Below, one piece after another: positions 17,426 to 26,066 of a stretch of 64,000 nucleotides of DNA. The notes under the pieces are model-generated. The model did no database searches, was not told the origin of the DNA, and was given only the letters and a program-made list of their open reading frames with translations. Source of the stretch: Aestuariirhabdus sp049985285. Its GTDB lineage: Bacteria; Pseudomonadota; Gammaproteobacteria; Pseudomonadales; Aestuariirhabdaceae. Location: positions 279,749 to 343,748 of the forward strand of contig NZ_JBNIEU010000004.1 in NCBI RefSeq assembly GCF_049985285.1. The letters are read 5' to 3'. The position numbers were made by a program, and so were the translations under genes. The stretch's first letter is position 1. Every line of letters begins with the position of its first letter.

Positions 17426-20122
17426 TTACACAATATTCCTTGGAACGAACGACATGCTCCGAAATTCATGTTTGTAAGCCGATTCACCTATTTTTTTAAT
17501 CCGGGCAACACCCATTTTGTAATTGTAATTGCCACTAATTTGGTCGACGACCCGGGCCGTTAGTGCATTCGTAGGCTGGCGAGGATCGAGCATATTGGCG
17601 TACAGCATCCCCTTTTTGACTGCGGGGGTAACCATTGCAACCGCAGTAACCGCAGCTTTGCTCAGCTCTATATGACCTCGTTTCATCAGCTCTGAAAACT
17701 GAAAATTATTACCCTCAACACCCAGTATCGTATCTTTAAAGGCAGCCACTCGATCTGAGAACAACATAACCTGATCTCCAGACTCAATACCTCGCTGGGC
17801 AGCATCATCCGGATGAATCTCCACCCAGTTCTCTGGCCAGCGCTGACTAATGTAAGGCCTTCGCTCCACATCATCAAAACCGGACTGCCAGATCTCGTTG
17901 ATGCGTCCATTACTAAACCAAAGCTCCTCTCCTTTTGGGGATAACCACTCATAGAAATCTGAAAACAGGCTCCAGGGATGTTTTTGAAGATTTACCTTGC
18001 CTGTCTGGCTATTAAAATGAGTTAGCTTTTTACCGTATCGGTTGGCCCCCTCCAAACCGTTACCCACACCGAGCCGCTCGAAGTCAGCTTCGGTTAACGT
18101 GGTATCGTGTAACCGCTTGGTGCCATGGAGTTGGCCCGTTTTGTAATTGTAAAAAACCGGACCCTGGATGCCATCTGTACCAAACTCGGCCATCTTTTGA
18201 TGCAAGGTTTTTCCTTCCAGATGTGCGGCCACCGTCACCATATGAAACGCCTTGCGATTGTTTCGGCTAAAGCGAGATGCCTCTTCAGCAACGTCATTAG
18301 CATTGCTCCAATCAAAGCCATCGAAGCCCATACGCTTGGCCAATTTTGAGATAATCCACCAGTCCGGCTTGGCTTGGCCGGGAGCATCATAAAACTTTTG
18401 ATACAGGCGCAAGCGTCTTTCACCGTTAGCGCGAATAAAGTCTTCCTCACCCCAGGTTGCTGCCGGAAATACGATATCCGCAAACTTGGCACCGATGGGA
18501 TCTCGTAGGTAGATATCCTGATTGATCACCACCATCCCCCCGGAATCTGCGCGCGCCTTCAGGCTATCGATGATCTCCTGCTTATCGTAACTGCGAACCT
18601 GGTGAGGGTTGGAGGTTACCAACTCCCAGAAACGGTTTTGCAAGCCCTGGCTTCCGCACATAGACTGTAGCCAGGTTGTTCCTATCACGTGGGCCATACG
18701 TGTGTGACCAGAGTAGGTCCAGCGGTCGGTATCGAGCGCCCGCCGCCTGCGCCCCGGCAACTTCTCCGGGGATTTATTACGGGGGTAACTTCCTCCCGAT
18801 AACCCACCCCGTTGGTGGCCACCAAAGCGGCCTACAACCTGCCCCGGTCGACCGCCCGCACCACAGATTGTCGCCAATGAACTGATCGCGTTGGTATTGC
18901 CGGTATTGTTGCTCCAATAGAGTCCCTTTTCGATACCAAAGGATGCCTTGGGCCGCCCCTCTCCGGTCGGTTTTGCAAGCCACTGAGCCGCACGATATAT
19001 CTTTTCAACGTCGATAGCGGCAACCCTTGCGGCATACTCTGGGTCGTACTCCTTTTGGGCCAGGTTCCAGGCCTTGTAGTCTTCAAAGCCCTTGGTTTGA
19101 AATAAGCCCCATGTGGTCCGCCACTGCCAGGGAGTATTACGAGTACCCTGGCCAAAACCCGAACTGGATTCCCATTTATTGTTTACCCACTGTGAAATCC
19201 ACTCACTATCTTCCCAACCGTTCTGAAGAATCACCCGGGCAATCGCGCCCAATACCAGGTTATCTGTACCCGGTAACAGGTCAATGTGCATCCCTCCCAT
19301 TGTCTTCACGTACGCAACCCCTGCAGTTTCCCTGGGGTTGAGCATTATCACTTTCATCCCTCGGCGAATCGCTGGCATCATGTGCTGGGTGAACAATACA
19401 GTCTTCGTTTCGTAGGGGTCGGTACCGCACACCATTAGCGTATCTGCGCCTCCCCAGTCTTCGTAGCTGGGACCAAAGTTATCAAAGCCGGCGTCGCGAA
19501 ACCCCGGCGTTGAGGTAACATCAGAGGGGGTATCATGAAAGGTAAAATTCGCCGTATTAATGTGCCGACGTGCATATTTGGTGATTGCGTAAGTATTCTC
19601 GATATATTGGTACGAGTAGGTTTTTACGCCGTAAGCGTTGGCACCATGGGTTTCAATAACGTGCTTCCCCACGGCCGCAGCTATATCCAGTGCAAACTCC
19701 CAGGGTACCGGCTGTAGCTGTCCGTATATTCGAACCAACGGCGTCATCAAACGATCCCGGGTAGGCGTAGACGGGTTGTAGCATTTCTGCGCAATCAAAC
19801 CACCGCGAACGCTGGAATCACCATTAAGGTTAACGGCTCGAGTTGCCCTGTCCGGTACCACAACTATGTTGTGGGGCGCCCCCTTGTGCATCACTACGTT
19901 ATGCTGGCCCGGTGCAACCCACTGCTGCAGTGGCCCGGTTGGAAAATCGACACCAAAGGCATTCTCCGCCGCAGTAGCACCGCCATCAGGAGATCCAAAA
20001 GGCCAACGATATACCTTATATCCACAAGCAACGATGCAGTAGTCACAGGCAGTAGTAAGCACTTCGGCATCTGTCGGTGGCAGGGGAGCGTGATCAGGAG
20101 AGATATAGTAGTTGCTGGACAT
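17426..20122 (-). CDS. idrA: Iodate reductase-like molybdopterin large subunit (IdrA/AioA family)
   Basis: A DMSO-reductase-family subunit of 898 residues, longer than typical arsenite oxidase AioA (about 825). The N-terminal CDYCIVAC (Cys26, 29, 33) with Ser103/104 where a fourth cysteine would be indicates a [3Fe-4S] cluster, as in AioA. Of the four AioA arsenite-pocket residues (His195, Glu203, Arg419, His423, known), equivalents of three are present (His196, Arg432, His436), but the glutamate is replaced by Ser204. There is no Tat signal, so co-export with the Rieske subunit is likely. The gene order with a Rieske subunit and two di-haem peroxidase-like genes matches the idrABP1P2 gene set. 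Substrate assignment as iodate is inference; arsenite or another oxyanion is not excluded. Confidence 0.75.
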   Translation of the reverse strand: MSSNYYISPDHAPLPPTDAEVLTTACDYCIVACGYKVYRWPFGSPDGGATAAENAFGVDFPTGPLQQWVAPGQHNVVMHKGAPHNIVVVPDRATRAVNLNGDSSVRGGLIAQKCYNPSTPTRDRLMTPLVRIYGQLQPVPWEFALDIAAAVGKHVIETHGANAYGVKTYSYQYIENTYAITKYARRHINTANFTFHDTPSDVTSTPGFRDAGFDNFGPSYEDWGGADTLMVCGTDPYETKTVLFTQHMMPAIRRGMKVIMLNPRETAGVAYVKTMGGMHIDLLPGTDNLVLGAIARVILQNGWEDSEWISQWVNNKWESSSGFGQGTRNTPWQWRTTWGLFQTKGFEDYKAWNLAQKEYDPEYAARVAAIDVEKIYRAAQWLAKPTGEGRPKASFGIEKGLYWSNNTGNTNAISSLATICGAGGRPGQVVGRFGGHQRGGLSGGSYPRNKSPEKLPGRRRRALDTDRWTYSGHTRMAHVIGTTWLQSMCGSQGLQNRFWELVTSNPHQVRSYDKQEIIDSLKARADSGGMVVINQDIYLRDPIGAKFADIVFPAATWGEEDFIRANGERRLRLYQKFYDAPGQAKPDWWIISKLAKRMGFDGFDWSNANDVAEEASRFSRNNRKAFHMVTVAAHLEGKTLHQKMAEFGTDGIQGPVFYNYKTGQLHGTKRLHDTTLTEADFERLGVGNGLEGANRYGKKLTHFNSQTGKVNLQKHPWSLFSDFYEWLSPKGEELWFSNGRINEIWQSGFDDVERRPYISQRWPENWVEIHPDDAAQRGIESGDQVMLFSDRVAAFKDTILGVEGNNFQFSELMKRGHIELSKAAVTAVAMVTPAVKKGMLYANMLDPRQPTNALTARVVDQISGNYNYKMGVARIKKIGESAYKHEFRSMSFVPRNIV

Positions 20123-20129
20123 AAGCTTT

Positions 20130-20693
20130 CTACGCCTCCTTCAAGTTGCGATCGTGGCCGAACAGCAGTCCCATCATGCCCACGGCGTAAATATCATGCC
20201 CCTCCACCTCAAGCAAAACCTGGGGTAAGCTCTGGTAGGCCTGCCCTGATATCACGATACCGTGACGGCGCAGATCAAAGGTAGACAGGTGAAATGGACA
20301 TTGACCAAGGACCCGGTGCTCACCTACGGCTTTATAGGTACTCTCTAATGGCCCGCCCTGATGGGTACAGGCTGAACTAAATGCGACGATATCGCGTTTC
20401 AAACCTATGCCTCCGCCCGCCTGTACGCCCCCTAAATGAACCAGCACACAGTTATTCAACGAACCCTCTTCAGGGTAGGAAAACGCGATCGGTTTATTGG
20501 GTTCCAGCTCACTAAGCGTGGCGATTTTCTTACGCGGATAGCCAACCACCCTCGCCTTCGTGGCCACGGCTTGGGCCGTTCCAGGAAAGAGGTTTACACT
20601 GATAGTGGTGGCGGTGGCGGCACTTCCAATCAAAAAATTACGTCGTGAAACTACGCAGCCTTCCGTCTCTTTTTTTTGCCTGTTAGCCGTCAT
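20130..20693 (-). CDS. idrB: Iodate reductase-like Rieske subunit (IdrB/AioB family)
   Basis: A 187-residue periplasmic iron-sulfur subunit. The N-terminus has a Tat motif (SRRNFLIG, about 16-23) followed by a hydrophobic stretch. The Rieske ligands are CTH (Cys109, His111) and CPFH (Cys132, His135). The two extra disulfide cysteines common in bc1-type Rieske proteins are absent (CTHQGG and CPFH), as in some AioB proteins. It receives or delivers electrons for the molybdopterin subunit that starts seven bases after its stop. The ATG at 20693 overlaps the upstream stop by one base with AGGAGG in front, and a GTG at 20696 is possible. Confidence 0.82.
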   Translation of the reverse strand: MTANRQKKETEGCVVSRRNFLIGSAATATTISVNLFPGTAQAVATKARVVGYPRKKIATLSELEPNKPIAFSYPEEGSLNNCVLVHLGGVQAGGGIGLKRDIVAFSSACTHQGGPLESTYKAVGEHRVLGQCPFHLSTFDLRRHGIVISGQAYQSLPQVLLEVEGHDIYAVGMMGLLFGHDRNLKEA

Positions 20694-21874
20694 CACTTCG
20701 CCTCCTGAGCGGCGCTCAACTCTTGCTGTGTAAAGCGTGGTGCATACTCGGGTAAATGAGGAGTTTCTATAACGATCTCTGGTCCGGAAAATGCCTCAAG
20801 AAATACCAAAAGAGATGTTTTCTCTGCCTCGGTTAGACCCAGGGGTTTAATCAGCTTGGATCGCGTCTCCACAAACTCATTGGTATTGCCGTATTCGTCG
20901 TATCCTCCGCGATCATAAAAATCGATCACCTCCTCGAGAGAGTAAAAGGATCCGTTATGCATATAGGGTGAGGTGTAGGCAATATAACGCAACGACGGGG
21001 TACGAAACTTACCCATATCCCAGCTGTTTTTGCCTCTAAAATAGGCACCCGGGTCATCCTTCAAACGCCTGTAGAGCGCTTCGGAGACCCCCTTGGCATA
21101 TAGCTCGTAACGAAAGGTCACCTGCGCGATACCACTCTCATCCCACACCTCGGAGGGAGGAACACCAATATTGTGATATCGAAAATCGCTAGCCATGGCA
21201 CCACTATGGCACTGAATACAACCGGCCTTGTTTTCAAACAGTGTTTTCCCCTCTAGTTGCTGGGCGCTCAGCGCGGTTTTGTCTCCACGTAGATAGCGAT
21301 CCAGCGGCGTATCCCTCTGCACCAGGGTTCGCTCGAAGGCGGCAATGGCTTTCCAGGCATTGGATATTCTTGGCCATTCATCGCCAAACACCTCTGCAAA
21401 ACGTTGCCGGTATTCTGGAATAATCGCCAAACGTGCTTCCATCAAATCATCTTCACCATTGCCGGCAACTGCTCCCTTAGCTGCCGAGGGGGCTTGTTTT
21501 TCCAGGGAGGGCACAGACCCCGCCCAAAAGAGGTCGGGATAGTAGGCCGAATTGACGATAGTTTGACTGTTGCGCCAGTGCACCGTTCCGGCGTACCCCC
21601 GCGATAGTTGATCGGACCACGCCCAGCCAGAGTTCGGCTCGTGGCATCCGACACACGCGATAGAGGCATCGCCTCCAAGGCGAGGATCAAAAAATAGTAG
21701 TTTCCCCAACTCCACCTTGGCTTCCGATTGGGGGTTATCTGCCGGCACCGGAACCTCTCCCAGTGGCGCCAGGGCTCGGCCATTTGCGGCTTGCACTATA
21801 GAAAGAGCGCATATAAAAACAACCACCAAAGCAACTCGGGCAGTAACACCAATATTCCGACTGAAGCCTTCCAT
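20693..21874 (-). CDS. Di-haem cytochrome c peroxidase-like protein (IdrP-type)
   Basis: A 393-residue MauG/CcpA-family protein with a Sec signal (cleavage near VQAANG) and two haem c motifs, CVGCH (74-78) and CIQCH (219-223). The family segments GKLLFFDPRLGGD and MHNGSFYSLEEVIDFYDRGG are present. In the iodate reductase system two such proteins (IdrP1, IdrP2) accompany the molybdoenzyme and are proposed to remove hydrogen peroxide. A strong AGGAGG site precedes the ATG. The stop overlaps the Rieske gene start. Confidence 0.88.
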   Translation of the reverse strand: MEGFSRNIGVTARVALVVVFICALSIVQAANGRALAPLGEVPVPADNPQSEAKVELGKLLFFDPRLGGDASIACVGCHEPNSGWAWSDQLSRGYAGTVHWRNSQTIVNSAYYPDLFWAGSVPSLEKQAPSAAKGAVAGNGEDDLMEARLAIIPEYRQRFAEVFGDEWPRISNAWKAIAAFERTLVQRDTPLDRYLRGDKTALSAQQLEGKTLFENKAGCIQCHSGAMASDFRYHNIGVPPSEVWDESGIAQVTFRYELYAKGVSEALYRRLKDDPGAYFRGKNSWDMGKFRTPSLRYIAYTSPYMHNGSFYSLEEVIDFYDRGGYDEYGNTNEFVETRSKLIKPLGLTEAEKTSLLVFLEAFSGPEIVIETPHLPEYAPRFTQQELSAAQEAK

Positions 21875-21886
21875 TATTCCCGCCTC

Positions 21887-22999
21887 CTAGTTGCTTTTAT
21901 CACGCCAATCGCCAATCGCTTCGTACTCTTCGGGATAGGGCTGATCCCATACCCACTGTGGCCCAAGCAAAGGATCTCCGGACAGTGCCAACAGAAAATC
22001 AACCAGGTCTGACTGCTCGGATTTGTCCAAGCCAAGCGGCTTCATTAACGGAGATTTATTGCGATCCTTGCCTCCACCTTGATTATAAAACTCAACCACC
22101 TCCTCCAGAGTGCTCAACATACCGTTGTGCATATAGGGTGCGGTATATTTAAGTTCGCGCAGGGTTGGCGTCATAAACGAGCCAACATCGCTTTTATCCT
22201 GCTTGTGCAGTCGAACGTGGGCCCCAACATCTCTTTTTAAGTTCATGTAGTTGGCAACCCCCATAAACTTATTGAAGGCGATAAAGGCCTGATCCCGTTG
22301 CGGGTCGAGAAAAATATCGAAGTTTTCCGGCACCCCGGTATTGTGCGCCTTGTTATCGAGAAACAGCGGCCCCCCATGGCACTGGCTGCAGCCTCCCTTG
22401 CCCTTAAATAACTGCTCTCCACGCTGCGCTGATTCACTCATTGTACCGCTATCATAGGCTGAGCCGCGGGAAGTCAAGGTTTTAAGGTACTCAGGGATTG
22501 CATTGCGTACCCCTCCGTTTGAGGGCTCCCCCATTCCGGCCTCTGAAAACATCCGCACATACTCCGGGTCCTGCTTAATGCGCTCTTGCATCAAGCGCAT
22601 ATCCATATTCATCAAGTAGGTTTCGGTAATCATCTCTCGGGTCACATCGTTGAGATTGGTGCCGAGGCGGCCATCGTGCATCCAGCTTTTTTTCAGAGCA
22701 CTGTTAACCAGCGTTGGAGAGTTTCGGAAGTGTTTGTTGCCTGGATAGCCGGGAGCCAGGGCATCGGGATGGGCGAACGCGTTTTGCGGGATATGACAAC
22801 TGGCGCAGGAAATTCCCGCGTCACCCGACAGGCGGGGGTCAAAGAAGAGCCGCTTGCCCAGCTCCGCTTTGGCACTATCGACAGTGAAAGGCTCAATAGG
22901 CTGCGCAGCGAGATGGGGAGACCCTGCTACCAGAAGCCCTGCTAACAGGCTTGCCACAACCACTATTATTCTCACTACCCGGATCTCCTTGCCGCTCAT
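21887..22999 (-). CDS. Di-haem cytochrome c peroxidase-like protein (second IdrP-type)
   Basis: A 370-residue paralogue of the next gene, with a Sec signal and two haem c motifs, CASCH (65-69) and CSQCH (204-208), plus GKRLFFDPRLSGDAGI and MHNGMLSTLEEVVEFYNQGG. I chose the ATG at 22999, with AAGGA seven bases upstream; a start at 23029 lacks a ribosome site. The gap of 12 bases to the downstream paralogue indicates one operon. The two are clearly related but diverged, as expected for IdrP1 and IdrP2 rather than a recent duplication. Confidence 0.87.
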   Translation of the reverse strand: MSGKEIRVVRIIVVVASLLAGLLVAGSPHLAAQPIEPFTVDSAKAELGKRLFFDPRLSGDAGISCASCHIPQNAFAHPDALAPGYPGNKHFRNSPTLVNSALKKSWMHDGRLGTNLNDVTREMITETYLMNMDMRLMQERIKQDPEYVRMFSEAGMGEPSNGGVRNAIPEYLKTLTSRGSAYDSGTMSESAQRGEQLFKGKGGCSQCHGGPLFLDNKAHNTGVPENFDIFLDPQRDQAFIAFNKFMGVANYMNLKRDVGAHVRLHKQDKSDVGSFMTPTLRELKYTAPYMHNGMLSTLEEVVEFYNQGGGKDRNKSPLMKPLGLDKSEQSDLVDFLLALSGDPLLGPQWVWDQPYPEEYEAIGDWRDKSN

Positions 23000-23134
23000 C
23001 CTCTGGTCCTTTGCTGAGCCAAATAGCATTCACAGTCAACGCGCCGGTCGTCATCCATGAATGAAAAAATTGGCTGGTCAAGGGCCCGCCACGCCTCGGT
23101 TAAGGGTAGCGCAAATAGGAAAAAGTTGGAGTGA

Positions 23135-25522
23135 TTATGGTCGATCTGTTTTGCGGTTCAGCCACAGCATCAACAACAGCAGTATAAGCATGACACCCAC
23201 GGGGACTCCATAGAGTCTTGCCGCTGATAAGGTCTCTGGAAGCAATAGCTGATGCCAGCCGGTCAGTGTATGGCGCGACCCCGCTTCACCATTGCTCCCG
23301 TCCCAGTTAGCCAGTGAGAACGGCAGGTACTCACCCTCCCTGAAAGCCAAACCAGGGGATTCGCGGTCAGCTCGTATAACCAGCTGCCAGCGTCCAGCAT
23401 CCCACTGCCCTTGCGCAGATAACCCGGGAGCCGACGACCCAGGGCGCAAAGGCGATTGCAAGCCGTGGCCCTCAAACGAGTTTACCGCTTGTGGTAAGGG
23501 GGGAGAGACCCGCCCTGCATTCCAGTACCAAAGCGCAACCCTGTGACGAGGATCGCCGTGGCGCAACAGAGGCTTATCCTGTGGTGAACCAGTCCCGGGT
23601 AACACAGCCCGGGGAAACTGCAGGGCCAGGGCATCGGGGGACAGTGTCAGCGCGGCGTCCTGCAGCCTTTCTGCAGTTTCCGCCCCGGGACGACTATCGG
23701 TGCGATCATTCCACTCGATCAAGAAGGCGATCTGTTCGGCATTAAAGAGCGCGCGCACCTCGACTGAGGTATTCAATGGAGTGTAGAGCCGCTCCTCCAC
23801 CATCAAATTCGGCGCAAGCGGCAACGCGACTGCTCTTGCTTGCTGCCAGCGCGGGTCGGCCCCGTTATCGGGCAACGCACCGTCGATGCGATGCCCCCGC
23901 ACGAGCGCATCGGGAGCCAAGGGGAGATCCGTTGCGCGGAGCGAGTAGATATAGTTTGCAACGTGCCAGCGATCAGCGAGAGAAAGTGGGTCCTTGTTGC
24001 CCGCTTCCACCTCTCTGTGGGCCGGCATCGGGGTACCGCTAATGCCGATTGAGATACGCTGGTAAAGACGGGCAATCGTTTTATCGCGGGCATCGCTGCC
24101 CGTTTCTTCGCTAGCGCGCCAGCTCAGGGGTTTGGTCAGATCCCGAGGCCATACCCGGTAACCCCAGTCATCCTCCAGGGGTTTATCCGAGAGAATATTT
24201 CCCCGCCCCTGCTCGCCGTGACACTCCTGACAAGTCGCCTCGTACTGCTTGCGCCCCAAAGCGACCGACTCAGGGCTATAGGCCACCCGCCCTGCCACCG
24301 GTTCCTCATCCTCAACAATTAACCACTGGTTACCACGATAACGGCCCTGCTCGTCGAAGTCCGACTCTTCAGCATCTTCGGGCGCCCAGGTGCCCACATA
24401 GTCGAACCCTTTAATGACCGGCACCAGCGAGCGAATCTGTTGCTCGCTGAGCAACCCTTTCCAGGCCGGCATACTGGTTCCCGCCAACCCATTGGCAATG
24501 ATCTCTACGAGGTCTTCATCCCGGGGCGGGGCGGCCCCGGGAGAGCGCTTGTACTTGAATAACCCCAGCCCAAAATCCCGTGGCCTGGGGTAAAGCTTGT
24601 CTGCCGCAACGCCGTCACCTAGTCCCTCCTCGCCATGACAGGAGGCGCAGTGCAACTGGTAGAGTTTTTCTCCCTCAAGATTGGCCCGTTCCGCTGCAAC
24701 CCGTTGGCGAATCGCACTGGCCACCGAAGAACGTTCAGGGTCCCAAATTCTTGGTTCCTGCTGCACCGCATCGAACAGAAAAAGAATCGTCTGCCATACC
24801 TGCCGCTCATCCATCGTCTCGTGCCATGCCGGCATCGCCGAGCGTGAGGGCGCTCCCTCACGCGGTAGCCCGGGGCCACCGGTCGCTATACGCCAAAATA
24901 GATAGCTCTCCTCCAGTTGGGCAATGGTGCCAATGTCCCGAAAATTAGCCGGTGCAGGGTTCAGCCCCAAACCCAGATGGCCTTGACCATCGAGGAGTGC
25001 TCCATGGCAGAAAACACAGCGATTAAAGTAATGATCACGCCCCTGCTCAACGGCCTCTCGATACACACCCAGCGCACCTTCGGGGTCTTGTTGCCACTGC
25101 TGGCTGAACTCGGCACGAATGGGGTTATCCAACCCGTTAAGCTCGATACGCTTACCCCAGGCGTTGAAACTGGAGGGCGGCGCAGGATGCGCCTGGCGCA
25201 GCTCCAGTGGTGCCTGATGAGTCGGCTGAAGCACAACGTAGGTGAGTGCCCCACCACCAAGGGGGATCACCACCAGCAACAGGACTCTCAACCATCCAAG
25301 CCGGGGAGATACCACCAGGGCACGTAACGGCGCCAGAAATGCCTGCCAGCGTTGGTCATCCGCCGAATAATAAAGCAACAGACCCACCGCCAGAATTACC
25401 ATGTACTGGATCAAGAGGGAGCGTGGCATCAGCGGATAAACGGCAAATTCAAGCGCCAGTCCGCAGCCCACCCACAGCAACAGCGCCTGCCAAAATGGTG
25501 ATATCTGCCTCATTCGGCCCAT
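23135..25522 (-). CDS. Membrane-anchored tri-haem cytochrome c with EB_dh haem domain
   Basis: A 795-residue protein with three N-terminal hydrophobic helices (about 10-30, 34-52, 77-98), then three cytochrome c domains with CVFCH (169-173), CASCH (292-296) and CQECH (431-435). A C-terminal region (about 530-760) resembles the ethylbenzene-dehydrogenase gamma haem-b fold (NAEQIAFLIEWNDRTDS), and a final helix is at about 765-785. Similar EB_dh domains occur as gamma subunits of nitrite oxidoreductase and (per)chlorate-type enzymes (known). Its placement between the CydA-like gene and the peroxidases suggests it relays electrons between membrane and periplasm. This exact architecture is unfamiliar to me. 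Confidence 0.8.
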   Translation of the reverse strand: MGRMRQISPFWQALLLWVGCGLALEFAVYPLMPRSLLIQYMVILAVGLLLYYSADDQRWQAFLAPLRALVVSPRLGWLRVLLLVVIPLGGGALTYVVLQPTHQAPLELRQAHPAPPSSFNAWGKRIELNGLDNPIRAEFSQQWQQDPEGALGVYREAVEQGRDHYFNRCVFCHGALLDGQGHLGLGLNPAPANFRDIGTIAQLEESYLFWRIATGGPGLPREGAPSRSAMPAWHETMDERQVWQTILFLFDAVQQEPRIWDPERSSVASAIRQRVAAERANLEGEKLYQLHCASCHGEEGLGDGVAADKLYPRPRDFGLGLFKYKRSPGAAPPRDEDLVEIIANGLAGTSMPAWKGLLSEQQIRSLVPVIKGFDYVGTWAPEDAEESDFDEQGRYRGNQWLIVEDEEPVAGRVAYSPESVALGRKQYEATCQECHGEQGRGNILSDKPLEDDWGYRVWPRDLTKPLSWRASEETGSDARDKTIARLYQRISIGISGTPMPAHREVEAGNKDPLSLADRWHVANYIYSLRATDLPLAPDALVRGHRIDGALPDNGADPRWQQARAVALPLAPNLMVEERLYTPLNTSVEVRALFNAEQIAFLIEWNDRTDSRPGAETAERLQDAALTLSPDALALQFPRAVLPGTGSPQDKPLLRHGDPRHRVALWYWNAGRVSPPLPQAVNSFEGHGLQSPLRPGSSAPGLSAQGQWDAGRWQLVIRADRESPGLAFREGEYLPFSLANWDGSNGEAGSRHTLTGWHQLLLPETLSAARLYGVPVGVMLILLLLMLWLNRKTDRP

Positions 25523-25529
25523 CCATCCA

Positions 25530-26066
25530 TTACTCTTGCATCTCTCCCAACCTGAGCGCCTTCAACGCCTCAGGAACAATCCAGGGGGTTACCCGGTAAC
25601 CATCCTTCGCTTGCAGGTACGCAATAATGGCCCCCATCTCCTGTTCGGTTAGCGAGATCGGCGCTGCGCTCACATCGGGCATAGGTGACTTGGGCGGAGC
25701 GCTGCCCTTTATGCCATAGCCTGGCACCACAAACACACTGGGCGCTACCATGGACTCGTAGAGGTAAGCTGGTGCCGTAGTGGCCAGCCCTCCATAGGCC
25801 GGGTCGCTCACTTGGGCAGAGGCACTGGCCACCACATCCATGGCCAACAGATCCGGGGCCCGCCCCATAGAGTTATGGCACAGGGCACAACTGCCCTTGC
25901 CGTTGAAAAGCTGCTCTCCAGCAGCGACCCGCAGCGGCTCATCCTCTGTCGATATTGCCAACGGAGCCTCCGCCTCACCCTCTATCTGGGGTAAGAGATT
26001 GGCGAACCCGGTAAAGAGCAGCGTCAAGCAGAGGGAGAACAACACCACCCGCAGTAAAATGGGCAC
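25530..26066 (-). CDS. Membrane-anchored mono-haem cytochrome c
   Basis: A 178-residue protein with an N-terminal hydrophobic helix (about 5-25) that may be an uncleaved anchor and one haem motif, CALCH (60-64). Candidate distal methionines lie in the KSPMPDV region. The start is a GTG sharing one base with the stop of the CydA-like gene (TAGTG), so translation is coupled. It is likely a small electron carrier or subunit attached to the CydA-like protein. Confidence 0.85.
   Translation of the reverse strand: MPILLRVVLFSLCLTLLFTGFANLLPQIEGEAEAPLAISTEDEPLRVAAGEQLFNGKGSCALCHNSMGRAPDLLAMDVVASASAQVSDPAYGGLATTAPAYLYESMVAPSVFVVPGYGIKGSAPPKSPMPDVSAAPISLTEQEMGAIIAYLQAKDGYRVTPWIVPEALKALRLGEMQE

Noticed and set aside
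17426..20693. Naming the molybdopterin and Rieske genes aioA and aioB
   Set aside because: The family match is real, but the linked peroxidase pair, longer large subunit and loss of the arsenite-pocket glutamate favour the iodate-reductase-like group. No arsenic-resistance or sensor genes adjoin.
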